A DNA stretch of 64,000 nucleotides, taken from assembly GCF_041200145.1 (NCBI RefSeq), contig NZ_CP165734.1, forward strand, positions 3,100,001 to 3,164,000. Reading direction: 5' to 3'. A program made the translations under genes and the position numbers. This document shows positions 7,264-17,344 of this stretch, piece by piece. The notes under the pieces were generated by a model. It saw nothing but the letters and a program-made list of their open reading frames with translations. It made no database searches and was not told the origin of the DNA. Position 1 is the first letter of the stretch. Every line of letters begins with the position of its first letter. Source of the stretch: Bradyrhizobium sp. LLZ17. Lineage in GTDB: Bacteria; Pseudomonadota; Alphaproteobacteria; Rhizobiales; Xanthobacteraceae.

Positions 7264-9530
7264 CAGCTCGCCGCCCTCTGTTCGCCGAGTTCCTGGAAGA
7301 ATTGATGCACGTCTCCGGTTTTCTTGTAAATCGGCGACAGCGCCTCCGGCGCAAAATCATCGACCTCGACCACCTTTGCGACGGCCTCACGGGCCGCGAC
7401 CAACTGCTCGCCTTCGGCCTGCGTGATCACGCCCTTGGTCACGGCCTCGTTCCAATCGCTCAGATGCGCGGCACGCATGCGCTTCGCGATCGCGTCGCAG
7501 TTTACGACAAGCGCAAATGCGCGCTCCAGCCGGGCAAAGCCGCTGTCGTCGTCGACATTGGCCAGATCAGGCGTGAGGCGATCGCGCGCGGCCGACGGCT
7601 CCAGCACGAGGCTTGCGCATTGGTGCACGACGCGGTCGCTTGGGCCGAGCACGCGGGCACCAAAGGGCTGGACCACGAGCTTGAGGATCACAGCGACAAA
7701 GCGGTTCGGCAGGTTGGCGAGGATTTCGGCAAGCCGGTTCTCGATGGTCCTGAAGCCGGCCGCCATGCACCATTCCAGCGCGGCAAAATCGTCCTTGTGC
7801 CGGCCCTCGTCCTGCCAGCGTTTCAGCGCGGCCGAGAGCAGGTACAGCTCGGAGAGGATGTCGCCGAAACGCGCCGACAACATCTCCTTGCGCTTGAGCG
7901 CGCCGCCGAGCGTCAGCAGCGCCATATCGGCACAAAGTGCAAACGCCGCGGAATAGCGCGAGAGCTGCCGATAAAATCGTGTCGCCTCGCCCGCATCAGG
8001 CGCCGGTGCGAACGCACCCAACGTCCAACTCCGGCCGAAGGCACGGAACAGGGTCCGAAAACTGTGGCCGACATGCTTCCAGAACGCGTTGTCGAACGCC
8101 GTCAGTCCGCGCTCGCGATCGGTATCGGCGAGCGCGTTCATCTCGTCGAGCAGATAGGGATGCGCCCGAATGGCGCCCTGCCCGAACACGATGAGATTGC
8201 GGGTCAGGATATTGGCGCCTTCGACCGTGATGCCGACGGGGACGGCGCGATGCAGATTGCCGAGGTAGTTCTGCGGGCCGTCGATCACGGCTTTGCCGGC
8301 ATGGATATCCATGGCGTCGTCGACCGCGGTCCGCATCCGCTCGGTCGCATGCAGCTTCATGATGCCGGAGATGACGGCGGGATGGACGCCGGCGTTCAAC
8401 GCCGCGCAGGTCAGCCGCCGCGCCGCGTCGAGCTGATAGGCGGTGGCGACGATGCGCGCGAGCGGCTCCTCGACGCCTTCGAATTTGGAGATGGAAATGC
8501 CGAACTGCTCGCGGATGCGGGCATAGGCGCCGGTGGTGCGCGCGGCATAGGCGGCGCCGGCCGCCGACAGCGACGGCAATGAAATGCCTCGGCCGGCGGC
8601 GAGCGCAGTCATCAGCATCTTCCAACCCTGTCCCAGCCGTGCCTGACCGCCGATGACATAGTCGAGCGGGATGAAGACGTCGTGGCCCCAGTTCGGGCCG
8701 TTCTGAAACACCTGCATCGCCGGCAAGTGGCGATGGCCGATCTCGACGCCGGGCAGATTGGTCGGGATCAGCGCCACGCTGATGCCGAGCTCCTCCACAT
8801 TGCCGACGAGACGATCGGGATCATAGGCCTTGAATGCGAGGCCAAGCAGCGTCGCCACCGGACCGAGCGTGATGTAGCGCTTGTGCCAATTGAGCTTCAG
8901 GCCCAGCACCTCACGGCCCTCGAACATGCCCTTGCAAATGATGCCGGTGTCGATCATCGAGGCGGCGTCGGAGCCGGCTTCCGGGCTGGTGAGGCCGAAG
9001 CAGGGAATGTCGCGGCCATCGGCAAGCCGCGGCAGCCAGCGTTCCTGCTGCTCCCTGGTGCCGAAGCGCATCAACAGCTCGCCGGGCCCGAGCGAGTTCG
9101 GCACCATCACCGTGACGGCGGCCGCGATCGAACGGGTCGAGATCTTGCGCACGACTTCCGAATGCGCGTAGGGCGAGAAGCCGAGGCCGCCAAACTCCTT
9201 CGGAATGATCATGCCGAAGAATTTTTCGCGCTTGATGAAGGCCCACACGTCCTGCGGCAGGTCGCGCCATTCCCAGAAGATCTTCCACTCGTCGAGCATG
9301 GCGCAGAGCTCGTCGACGGGGCCATTGAGGAAGGCGTGCTCCTCATCGGTCAGCGTGGCCGGCGGCACCTTCAACAGCTTCGCCCAATCGGGGTTGCCAG
9401 TGAAGAGATCGGCGTCCCACCAGACATCGCCCGCTTCCAGCGCCTCACGCTCGGTGTCCGACATCGCCGGCAACACGCCGCGCGCCCAGGAGAAGATCGG
9501 CTTTGTGATGTTGTCGCGGCGGAAGCTCAT
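7263..9530 (-). CDS. fadE: Acyl-CoA dehydrogenase, FadE-like
   Basis: A long (755-residue) acyl-CoA dehydrogenase. The central FAD/acyl-CoA part has FGLTSPEAGSDAASM and the C-terminal flavin-binding helices. A 250-residue C-terminal extension is typical of FadE (DUF1974) rather than of short 380-residue enzymes. It performs the first oxidation of beta-oxidation. It is the first gene of a tight minus-strand operon; its stop overlaps the thiolase start in TGATG. A TetR or FadR-type operator would be expected upstream but was not recognised. Confidence 0.9.
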   Translation of the reverse strand: MSFRRDNITKPIFSWARGVLPAMSDTEREALEAGDVWWDADLFTGNPDWAKLLKVPPATLTDEEHAFLNGPVDELCAMLDEWKIFWEWRDLPQDVWAFIKREKFFGMIIPKEFGGLGFSPYAHSEVVRKISTRSIAAAVTVMVPNSLGPGELLMRFGTREQQERWLPRLADGRDIPCFGLTSPEAGSDAASMIDTGIICKGMFEGREVLGLKLNWHKRYITLGPVATLLGLAFKAYDPDRLVGNVEELGISVALIPTNLPGVEIGHRHLPAMQVFQNGPNWGHDVFIPLDYVIGGQARLGQGWKMLMTALAAGRGISLPSLSAAGAAYAARTTGAYARIREQFGISISKFEGVEEPLARIVATAYQLDAARRLTCAALNAGVHPAVISGIMKLHATERMRTAVDDAMDIHAGKAVIDGPQNYLGNLHRAVPVGITVEGANILTRNLIVFGQGAIRAHPYLLDEMNALADTDRERGLTAFDNAFWKHVGHSFRTLFRAFGRSWTLGAFAPAPDAGEATRFYRQLSRYSAAFALCADMALLTLGGALKRKEMLSARFGDILSELYLLSAALKRWQDEGRHKDDFAALEWCMAAGFRTIENRLAEILANLPNRFVAVILKLVVQPFGARVLGPSDRVVHQCASLVLEPSAARDRLTPDLANVDDDSGFARLERAFALVVNCDAIAKRMRAAHLSDWNEAVTKGVITQAEGEQLVAAREAVAKVVEVDDFAPEALSPIYKKTGDVHQFFQELGEQRAAS

Positions 9531-9685
9531 GGCAGACCTCTTGGATCGGCGCGGATGTCGGACATTTTAGCGGAAATCGGCTGGCGGGAGTGAACACTTC
9601 GGCAGCAAAACGAAGCGAATTGACGCGGCCGGGCGACCCCGGGCGATAACGGCCGGGGGCGGTGGCAGTTCCGGGAGGGGAGGCA

Positions 9686-9771
9686 GTAGCCCGGATGGAG
9701 CGCAGCGCAATCCGGGAAAGCCTATCCGCGAGGTGAGAATCCCGGATTGCGCTTCGCTCCATCCGGGCTAC
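9686..9771. repeat. Inverted repeat with 32-bp arms
   Basis: The left arm (gtagcccggatggagcg...) at 9686-9717 and the right arm at 9740-9771 pair almost perfectly around a 22-base spacer. It lies between two genes on the minus strand, downstream of the flavin reductase and upstream of fadE's promoter region. This type of gtagcccggatg hairpin is a common dispersed repeat in proteobacterial genomes. Confidence 0.85.
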
Positions 9772-9784
9772 GGGCTCCGCGAGC

Positions 9785-10408
9785 CTAATCCGGCCGGACC
9801 ATCTCGAACATGTTTTCCGGCTTGATCTCGAAATAGTCTCCGCGGCGCCCCGCGCGCACGATCGGGTGGGCGGCTGCGGTCTGGTAGACGCCGTCCTTGA
9901 TCATGGCCTTGTCGATGTGGACGGCGACGACTTCGCCCAGCGTCAGCCAGGCATTTGCTTCCTTGCCGTCGGCGCCCTTGAGGCGGACGACATCGCAGAC
10001 CTTGCACTCGAAGGCGACAGGGCTTTCGCCGACGCGCGGCACGTTGACGAGGTTGCCGGGCACGGCGGTCAGGCCCGCGATCTCGAATTCGTCGACCTCG
10101 GGGGCGACATGCGCGGCGGTCGCGTTCATGTGCTTGGCGAGATCCATCGTGGCGAGATTCCAGACGAATTCGCCGGTCTGCTGGATGTTCGCGACCGTGT
10201 CCTTCCAGTGGGTGGAGGAGAAGCCGATGATCGGCGGCACGTAGCAGAAGGCGTTGAAGAAGCTGTAGGGAGCGAGGTTGACGTGGCCCTTGGTGTCACG
10301 GGAGGAGATCCAGCCGATCGGCCGCGGCGCGATGATGGCGTTGAACGGATCGTGCTTGAGGCCGTGGCCCTTGGAGGGCTCGTAGAAGTGAAGGTCTTTG
10401 TCGGTCAC
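9785..10408 (-). CDS. Flavin reductase-like FMN-binding split-barrel protein
   Basis: The 207-residue protein has the flavin reductase-like pattern: FNAIIAPRPIGWISS, then NLAPYSFFNAFCYVPP, which lines the FMN site, and a later CKVCDVVRLKG strand. Such proteins bind FMN and either reduce it with NAD(P)H for a partner oxygenase or act as flavoenzymes themselves. No partner oxygenase is adjacent. It is flanked on both sides by palindromic repeats, so it is probably transcribed alone. Confidence 0.8.
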   Translation of the reverse strand: MTDKDLHFYEPSKGHGLKHDPFNAIIAPRPIGWISSRDTKGHVNLAPYSFFNAFCYVPPIIGFSSTHWKDTVANIQQTGEFVWNLATMDLAKHMNATAAHVAPEVDEFEIAGLTAVPGNLVNVPRVGESPVAFECKVCDVVRLKGADGKEANAWLTLGEVVAVHIDKAMIKDGVYQTAAAHPIVRAGRRGDYFEIKPENMFEMVRPD

Positions 10409-10428
10409 GCGCTGCTTCTCCGCTGCCC

Positions 10429-10506
10429 GTCATTCCGAGGCGGTCCGCAGGACCGAACCCGGAATCTCGAGATTCCGGGTTCGCGCTTTGCGCGCCCCGG
10501 AATGAC
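10429..10506. repeat. Palindromic repeat with outer arms gtcattccg/cggaatgac
   Basis: A perfect 26-base palindrome centred on ctcgag (10456-10481) sits inside outer arms. Smaller hairpins (cggtccgcaggaccg, gcgctttgcgc) flank the centre. A diverged copy lies at 14489-14592, in the same efflux operon region. Confidence 0.8.
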
Positions 10507-10541
10507 GGCAGGTGCGCTTATAGGAAAAATTCCGCCGCCCG

Positions 10542-11142
10542 TCAGTGGCGCGGAGACAGGCCCGCAATGACAAAATCGATCATCTGGTCGATCGAGGGGC
10601 CCGGCTTGGTGGCGCACTGGGCGATCATCTGGGGGTGGAAGAAGCGCATCATTGCGGTGCAGGTGCACAGCGCGGCCAGTTGCAGGTCCGCCGCCTCGAA
10701 CTCGCCGGAGGCCACGCCTTGCGCGATCATCTGGCCGATCATTCCGGCGACACACTCCATATGGGTGACACAGACGCCCCAGTCCTCCTGCATGGCGATC
10801 TCGACCATCTCATGCAGCTTGTTGTCGCCGACATAGCGCTCGGTGTTCATGCGATGGACGGTGGTCAGCAGCTCGCGGAAGCGCTCCAGCACCGGACCGG
10901 ACCTCGCCACGATCCGCTGCGCCTCCAGTTCGACCTCACCCATCAACGAACGGGCCACCGCCTGATGGATCGCCTTCTTCGATCTCGAAGAAGCGATACA
11001 CGTTGGCGGGGCTCATCCTGAGCTCCTTGGCGATGTCCCCGACCGTGGTCTTCTGGTAGCCGATCTGGCGGAACAGCCGCTCGGCCACCTCGAGAATACG
11101 GTCCCGGGTGTCGCCTTCGATATGTTCCGCAATCAGTGCCAT
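10542..11142 (-). pseudogene. TetR-family regulator of the RND operon, frameshifted
   Basis: The first 53 residues form a normal TetR helix-turn-helix (RILEVAERLFRQIGY, then TTVGDIAKELRMSPANVYRF). The frame then ends early. The ligand-binding part continues in another frame, from ARSLMGEVELEAQR to the stop. Removing one base near 10981-10984 (GAGATCGAAG read as GAGTCGAAG) restores FESKKAIHQAVARSLMGE, the expected sequence. It is the last gene of the adaptor-pump-regulator operon and would normally repress it. A sequencing error is an alternative to real inactivation. Confidence 0.8.
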
Positions 11143-11172
11143 ATGTCAGGACTCGTCAGTACTTCTTGTCAC

Positions 11173-14100
11173 TTATTCAGCCGCTTCAGCAAGCGGAATT
11201 GCGTGCTCGTCATCGCTCCCATGCTGCGGCGCGGCAGGCTGCTCGGGAGTGCCGGCCTGATCGAGGCTCTTGCGGAACCACAGGGCGTAGAGGCCCGGCA
11301 GGTAGAGTAGCGTCAGGAAGGTCGCGACGAACAATCCACCCATGATGGTGATCGCCATCGGGCCCCAGAAGGCCGAGCGCGACAGCGGGATCATGGCCAG
11401 GATGGCGGCGAGCGCCGTCAGCACCACGGGGCGGGCACGGCGGACGGTTGCCTCGACGATTGCCTCGCGCCGGGTCAGCCCGTGCGAAACGTCGGTCTCG
11501 ATCTGGTCGACCAGGATGACCGCGTTGCGCATGATCATACCGGCGAGCGCGATCAGGCCGAGCAGCGCGACGAAACCGAACGGGGCGTTGGCGATGTTGA
11601 GCCCGAGGGAGGCGCCGACGATCCCGAGCGGCGCGGTCAGGAACACCAGGATCAGGCGTGAGAAGCTTTGAAGCTGGATCATCAGCAGCGTCAACATCAC
11701 CATCACCATCAGCGGGAAAAGAACGAAGATCGAGGCATTGCCCTTGGCGGACTCCTCGAACGCCCCGCCCGGCTCGATGCGGTAGGCCGGATCGAGCTTG
11801 TCCTGGATGCCCTTCAGCTTCGGCGCGATCTGGCCGGTGACGTCGGGCGCCTGCACGCCGTCGACGACGTCGGAGCGCACGGTGATCGCCATGTCCCGGT
11901 TGCGCCGCCACAGGATCGGCTCCTCGTGGGCATATTCGATTCTAGCGATCTGCTCGAGCGGCACGGCAACGCCGTCGCGCGTGGTGATGGTCAGATCGCC
12001 AACGCTGCCGAGGTCGAGACGTTCGGACGGGACCGCCCGGGCGACCACGCCGACCTTCTCGATGCCGTCGCGAATGGTCGTGACCTGTGAGCCCGAGATC
12101 AGCATCGAAAGCGCCTGCGACACATCCTGCGGGGTCAGGCCCATGGCACGGGCACGATCCTGGTCGACGACGAGCTTGAGGTAAGGCGACTGCTCATTCC
12201 AGTCGAGCTGGACGTCCTTGACGTTCTTGTTGTCGCGCATGATGTCGCGCACCTGGTAGGCGATCTCGCGCACCTTGTTGGCATCGGGCCCGATGACGCG
12301 GAACTGGACGGGGAAGCCGACCGGCGGACCGAAGTTGAAGCGATCGACGCGCACGCGCGCTTCCGTCAGCATGCCGTCGGCAGCCGCACGCTCGATCTTG
12401 GCCTTGACGCGCTCGCGCGCCTCGACGCCCTTGGCGACGATGACGATCTCGGCAAAGGCCTCGTTCGGTAGCTGCGGGTTGAGGCCGAGCCAGAAGCGCG
12501 GCGAGCCCTGGCCGACATAGGCGGTATAGGTGTCGATGTCCTTGTCGTCCTTCAACAGCGTCTCGGCCTCCTTCACGGCCTTCTCAGTGACGTTGAAGGC
12601 GGTGCCCTCCGGCAGGCGGAGCTGGAGGAACAGCTCGGGCCGCTCCGACAGCGGGAAAAACTGCTGCTGCACATGTCCAAAGCCGACGATCGAGGCAACG
12701 AAGACGCCGACGGTCGCGGCCACCACCGCGATGCGATGGTTGACGCACCATTGCACGACGGCACGTAGGCCGCGGTACATGCGGGTCTCGTAGACCGCGT
12801 GCGGATCATGATTTTGGTGCACCTTGATGTTGGGCAGCAGCATGACGCCGATATAGGGCGTGAAGATCACCGCCACGAACCAGGAGGCGACCAGCGCGAT
12901 CGCCACGATCCAGAAGATGCTGCCGGCATATTCGCCGACCGCGGAATTGGCGAAGCCGATGGGGAGGAAGCCAGCGGCCGTGACCAGCGTTCCCGTGAGC
13001 ATCGGAAACGCGGTGGATTCCCAGGCAAAGGACGCCGCGCGCATGCGGTCCCAACCCTGCTCCATCTTCACCACCATCATCTCGACGGCGATGATGGCAT
13101 CATCCACCAGGAGCCCGAGCGCGATGATCAGCGCGCCGAGCGTGATGCGGTGCAGGTCGAGCGACAACGTATTCATCACGATGAAGACGATGCCGAGCAC
13201 CAGCGGCACCGAGAGCGCGACCACGATGCCGGTCCGCCATCCGAGCGCGAGGAAGGACACGAACAGCACGATCACCAGCGCTTCCATGAACGAATGCACG
13301 AACTCGCTGACGGCATGCTCGACCACCTTGGGCTGGTCGGCGATGAGCCGGACGTCGACGCCCTGCGGCACGGCCTTCATGAATTCGGCGGTAGCCTTTT
13401 CGACCTCCTTGCCGAGATCGAGGATGTTGGCGCCCTTGGCGGTGACGACGCCGATGCCGATCGCAGCCTTGCCCTCCTGGCGCACCTTGAAACTCGGCGG
13501 ATCGACATAGCCGTGGGTGATGGTGGCGATGTCACCCAGGCGGAAAACGCGGCCGTTGCTCTCGACCGGGGTCTCCGCCACGGCCTTGACGCCGTCGAGC
13601 GCGCCGGTGACGCGCAGCGGCACACGCTGCGCCGAGGTCTCGACCGTGCCGGCCGGCGTCACGTTGTTCTGCTTGGCGAGTGAATCGAACAGCGCCTGCG
13701 GCGTGATGCCGAGGGTGGCGAGCTTGGCGTGCGAGAATTCGACGAAGATGCGTTCGTCCTGATTGCCGTAGACGTCGACCTTGGTCACGCCCGGCACCTT
13801 CAGGAGGCGCTGACGAAAACCTTCCGAGACCTTCTTGAGCTGGGCATAGTCGGCGCCGTCGCCGGTCATCATGTAGAGAATGGAATCGACGTCCGAGAAT
13901 TCGTCGTTGACGACGGGTCCCAGAATACCCGAGGGCAGCTGGCCCTGCACGTCGACCAGCTTCTTGCGCAACAAGTAGAAGAGATAGGGCACGTCCTTCG
14001 GCGGCGTGGAGTCGCGGAAGGTCACCTGGAGCGCGGTGAAGCCGGGCTTGGAATAAGTCTGCACCTTCTCGAAGTAAGGCAGCTCCTGGATCTTCTTCTC

Positions 14101-14311
14101 GATGGGATCGGCGACCTGCGCCTGCATCTCCTGCGCGGTCGCGCCCGGCCAAAGCACGGAGACGTTGACCACCTTCACCGTGAAGAACGGATCCTCGGCG
14201 CGTCCGAGCTTCTGATAGGAGAAGAAGCCGGCGACGCCGAGCACCAGCATCAGGAACAGGACCAGCGTCGGATGGCTGACAGCCCAGGCCGAAAAGGTTG
14301 AAGCGCTTCAT
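11173..14311 (-). pseudogene. RND efflux pump, inner-membrane transporter (AcrB family), N-terminal frameshift
   Basis: A full-size RND permease (about 1,045 residues if corrected). It has two large periplasmic loops, twelve membrane helices and the proton-relay Asp pair in GLLVDDAIIAVE of helix 4. The proper start at 14311 (MKRFNL) is separated from the rest by one extra base in a run of four A (14292-14295). Without it the sequence would read MKRFNLSAWAVSHPTLVLFL and join the open frame. Starting instead at the internal ATG at 14250 would remove half of helix 1. The adaptor is upstream and a TetR gene downstream. The substrate is unknown. Confidence 0.85.
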
Positions 14312-14488
14312 GGCTCTCTCCGCGAGACGATCCGATTGCCAAAAACAACAGCCACTCTGTTCAAACCGTCGTCGCGAGGCAGCGAAGCAATCCAGGGGGC
14401 TGGGCAGGTTCTGGATCGCTTCGCCGCTTCAGCCTTCGCATTTGCGCTCTGGCCGAAACTCACCTCACACGACGAAACTTAGTTTCTT

Positions 14489-14592
14489 GTCATTCCGGGA
14501 TGGTCCGAAGGACCAGACCCGCAATCTCGAGGTTCTCAGGTGCGCGATTGCGCACCATAGTTCGATGCTTTCGCATCGCCCCGGAGCGACGA
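14489..14592. repeat. Second copy of the gtcattccg palindromic repeat
   Basis: It begins gtcattccgggatggtccgaagg and ends near ccccggagcgac. Internal hairpins gcgcgattgcgc and gatgctttcgcatc are visible. It lies between adaptor and pump genes, so it is within the operon transcript and could lower downstream expression. Confidence 0.7.
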
Positions 14593-14595
14593 AGG

Positions 14596-15702
14596 CTAAA
14601 AGGACAGTGACGAGACGATCCGCACCTTCTGGCTCGGATCGAGCTTCTGCACGCCGAGCGCGACGATCTTGGCGCCCTCTTCCACACCGCTGGTGATGAG
14701 GACGTCGTTGCTCTCGTAGGACTTCACCGTGACCGGCTTCAGCGCGACCGCGCCGTTGTCGTCGACGACGTAGAAGGAGGGCTTGCCGCCTTCGTTGAAC
14801 AGCGCTGACAGCGGCAGCCGCGCGACGCGCTCGGTGGCGGCGTCAGACAGCGTCAGCGTCGCGGTCATGCCGAGCGAAACCTTGTCGTCGGCCTCGGGCA
14901 GCGAGAATTTTGCGAGGTAAGTGCGCGTGGCGGGATCCGCGGTGGGCGCGATCTCGCGCAGCTTGGCGGCGTATTTCTTGCCCGGCTCCGACCAAAGAGT
15001 GACGCTGGCGGCGCCCGATTTGGCACGTCCGACCAGCGTCTCAGGGATCGCGACGACCGCTTCCTTTTCGGCAAAGCGGGCGACGCGGATCGAAGTCTGG
15101 CCTGCGGCAACCACCTGGCCGGGCTCGATCAGCGTTGCGGTGACGACGCCACGGGCGTCGGCGTTGAGCGTCGCGTAGGAAAGGGAATTCTTGGTCAGTT
15201 CGACCGAGCGCACGGCGCGGTCCAGGCGCGCGCGGGCCTCGTCGGCCGCGGCGCGGCTCGTATCCATCGCCGCATCCGTGGTCCAGCCCTTGGCCTTCAG
15301 CTCCTTGGCACGCTGCTCGGCGGCGGCGGCCTGGGCCAGCACGCCGGTCGCAGCCGTTTGCTCGGCCACGGCCTGCTCGGCCTGGAGCTTCAGGTCGACC
15401 TCGTCCAGAGTCGCGAGCGGCTGGCCGATTTCGACGGTCTGACCGACTTCGACCAGGCGCTTTGCGACCTTCCCGGCGACGCGGAAGCCGAGATCGCTCT
15501 CGATCCGGGGCTTGACCGTGCCGACGAAGCTGCGCTCCGGCGTCTCGGCCTCATAATGGGCGGTTGCGACCAGAACCGGGCGCGGCGGCTCGGCTTGTTG
15601 CGCCACGGTGTCGTTGCATCCGGCCAGCGCCGCGGCCATCACGGCCAGCGATATACCTGCCAAGAGCCTGGAGTAGCTCGATAAAACTAACCGGACGAAC
15701 AT
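14596..15702 (-). CDS. RND efflux periplasmic adaptor lipoprotein (MFP/HlyD family)
   Basis: The 368-residue protein starts with a lipoprotein signal: hydrophobic stretch then LAGC with the lipidated Cys29. The adaptor domains follow: a beta-barrel/lipoyl half (VGTVKPRIESDLGFRVAG, QPLATLDEVDL), an alpha-helical hairpin rich in Ala/Glu (about 105-180), and the second lipoyl and membrane-proximal parts. It links the inner-membrane pump to an outer-membrane channel. No TolC-like gene is present, so a shared TolC is likely. The MFVRL start is chosen because AGGAG lies ten bases upstream. Confidence 0.88.
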   Translation of the reverse strand: MFVRLVLSSYSRLLAGISLAVMAAALAGCNDTVAQQAEPPRPVLVATAHYEAETPERSFVGTVKPRIESDLGFRVAGKVAKRLVEVGQTVEIGQPLATLDEVDLKLQAEQAVAEQTAATGVLAQAAAAEQRAKELKAKGWTTDAAMDTSRAAADEARARLDRAVRSVELTKNSLSYATLNADARGVVTATLIEPGQVVAAGQTSIRVARFAEKEAVVAIPETLVGRAKSGAASVTLWSEPGKKYAAKLREIAPTADPATRTYLAKFSLPEADDKVSLGMTATLTLSDAATERVARLPLSALFNEGGKPSFYVVDDNGAVALKPVTVKSYESNDVLITSGVEEGAKIVALGVQKLDPSQKVRIVSSLSF

Positions 15703-15740
15703 CGGAGGACACTCCTGCGCACTGCAATGAGAGGAATGTC

Positions 15741-15779
15741 GACTAATCACTGATGAAAGTCAATAATCGTTAGTCATCA
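15741..15779. promoter_or_regulatory. Candidate operator upstream of the efflux operon
   Basis: Two interleaved inverted repeats lie 40-80 bases upstream of the adaptor start: gactaa/ttagtc (15741-15746 and 15770-15775) and tgatga/tcatca (15751-15756 and 15774-15779). This is a plausible binding region for the TetR protein of the operon. The arms are short, so the call is weak. Confidence 0.35.
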
Positions 15780-15836
15780 GAAATCTGTGATCGTTTAGGG
15801 GTGGTAAAGCGGCCCATGGCCGCCACGAAGGTGCTA

Positions 15837-15938
15837 TTGTAGGGTGGGCAAAGCGTAGCGTGCCCACCAGATCGGTCGGCCTTTCGGGAGAAACGGTGGG
15901 CACGGCGCGCGAAGAGCGCGCCTTTGCCCACCCTACAA
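15837..15938. repeat. GTAGGGTGGGCAAAG inverted repeat, copy 1
   Basis: Outer arms ttgtagggtgggcaaag and ctttgcccaccctacaa pair perfectly. Inner arms gtgcccacc/ggtgggcac pair as well, giving a nested two-stem structure. Two further copies occur at 17761-17853 and 24121-24211. It lies just downstream of the MFS gene stop. Confidence 0.9.
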
Positions 15939-15946
15939 GGCTTCCG

Positions 15947-17278
15947 TTACCGCCTCTGCTCCGCAAACTCGTGCTTGCTCTCGTGGCCGCCGATGAAGAC
16001 CAGAATGCCGGCGATCAGCGGCAACACCGCGAGCACCAGAAGGCCGGTCGAGGTCTGCCCCGTCGCTTCCTTGACCCAGCCGATCAGATACGGACCGCCG
16101 AAGCCGGCGAGGTTGCCGATCGAGTTGATCAGCGCGATCGCGCCCGCCGCCGCCGTGCCGGAGAGCCAGGCGGTCGGCAGGGTCCAGAACACGCCGAAGC
16201 AGCAGAATACGCCGATCGCCGCGATGGCCAGCACAACCATCGTCATAGTCGGATCGGTCAGGTAGCTGGAGACGGCAAGCGCGATGGCCGTGAGCAGCAG
16301 CGGCGCGCCGACATGCATCACCCGCTCGCGCGTCGCATCCGAATGCCGCGCCCACAGGATCATGGCGATGGTGCCGAACAGATAGGGGATCGCGGTGACG
16401 AAGCCGGTCTGGGCGTTGGTGAGGCCGAATGCCTTGACGATCTGCGGCAGCCAGAACTGCATGCCATAGAGCGCGCCGACGAAGCCGAAATAGACCAGGC
16501 TCAGCATGATCACCTTCGGTGATGACAGCGCCTCGCCGAGCGACAAATGTTTCACCGCCTGCTTGGCAGCGATCTCGGAGTCCAGCTTCGTCTTGAGCCA
16601 GGCCTTCTGCTCGGCCGAGAGCCAGCCCGCCTTCTCGGGCCGGTCCGTGAGATAGAACCAGGTGACGATGCCGAGCAGCACCGAGGGGATGCCCTCGATG
16701 ATGAACAGCCACTGCCAGCCCTTCAGGCCCATGGCGCCGTCGAGCCCGAGCAGGAGACCCGAAGTCGGCGCGCCGATCACGGTCGAGACCGGGACTGCGA
16801 TCGCGAACGCCGCGAGGAAGCGGGCGCGATACTCGGCCGGATACCAATAGGTGAGATAAAGGATGATGCCGGGGAAGAAGCCGGCCTCGGCGACGCCGAG
16901 CAGGAAACGAAGGACGTAGAAGCTCGTCACACCGCTCGTCAGCGCCATCAGCCCCGAGATGATACCCCAGGTCACCATGATACGCGCGATCCAGCGGCTG
17001 GCGCCGAACTTTTCGAGCGCGAGGTTGCTCGGCACCTCGAAGATGAAATAGCCGATGAAGAAGATGCCGGCGCCCCAGGAAAAGATCAGCGGTGTGAACT
17101 TCAGCTCGGCATTCATGGTCAGCGCGGCGAAGCCGAGATTGACGCGGTCGAGATAGGAGAAGAAGTAGGCGAGCACCAGGAACGGAATCAGGCGCCAGGA
17201 GATGGCGCGGATGGTCGAGGTTTCGATTTCCGTCTTGTTGGTGCTCGCGGAACCGGCATAGGTCGTGGTCTGGCTCAT
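15947..17278 (-). CDS. MFS transporter, anion:cation symporter (ACS) family
   Basis: The 443-residue protein has twelve predicted membrane helices. The N-terminal YLDRVNLGFAAL is typical of ACS-family symporters, which import organic anions such as hydroxyphenylacetate, phthalate, tartrate or glucarate with protons. The conserved loop between helices 4 and 5 (LLGVAEAGFFPGIILYLTYW) is intact. It is not next to a catabolic operon, so the substrate stays open. The start codon is followed by a hydrophilic 30-residue tail typical of the family. Confidence 0.88.
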   Translation of the reverse strand: MSQTTTYAGSASTNKTEIETSTIRAISWRLIPFLVLAYFFSYLDRVNLGFAALTMNAELKFTPLIFSWGAGIFFIGYFIFEVPSNLALEKFGASRWIARIMVTWGIISGLMALTSGVTSFYVLRFLLGVAEAGFFPGIILYLTYWYPAEYRARFLAAFAIAVPVSTVIGAPTSGLLLGLDGAMGLKGWQWLFIIEGIPSVLLGIVTWFYLTDRPEKAGWLSAEQKAWLKTKLDSEIAAKQAVKHLSLGEALSSPKVIMLSLVYFGFVGALYGMQFWLPQIVKAFGLTNAQTGFVTAIPYLFGTIAMILWARHSDATRERVMHVGAPLLLTAIALAVSSYLTDPTMTMVVLAIAAIGVFCCFGVFWTLPTAWLSGTAAAGAIALINSIGNLAGFGGPYLIGWVKEATGQTSTGLLVLAVLPLIAGILVFIGGHESKHEFAEQRR

Positions 17279-17344
17279 GGCGTCCCCCGAATTATTGTTT
17301 TTGTGAGCTGATCTTCGGTTTTGAGCATCACAGGCAAAGAGTCA

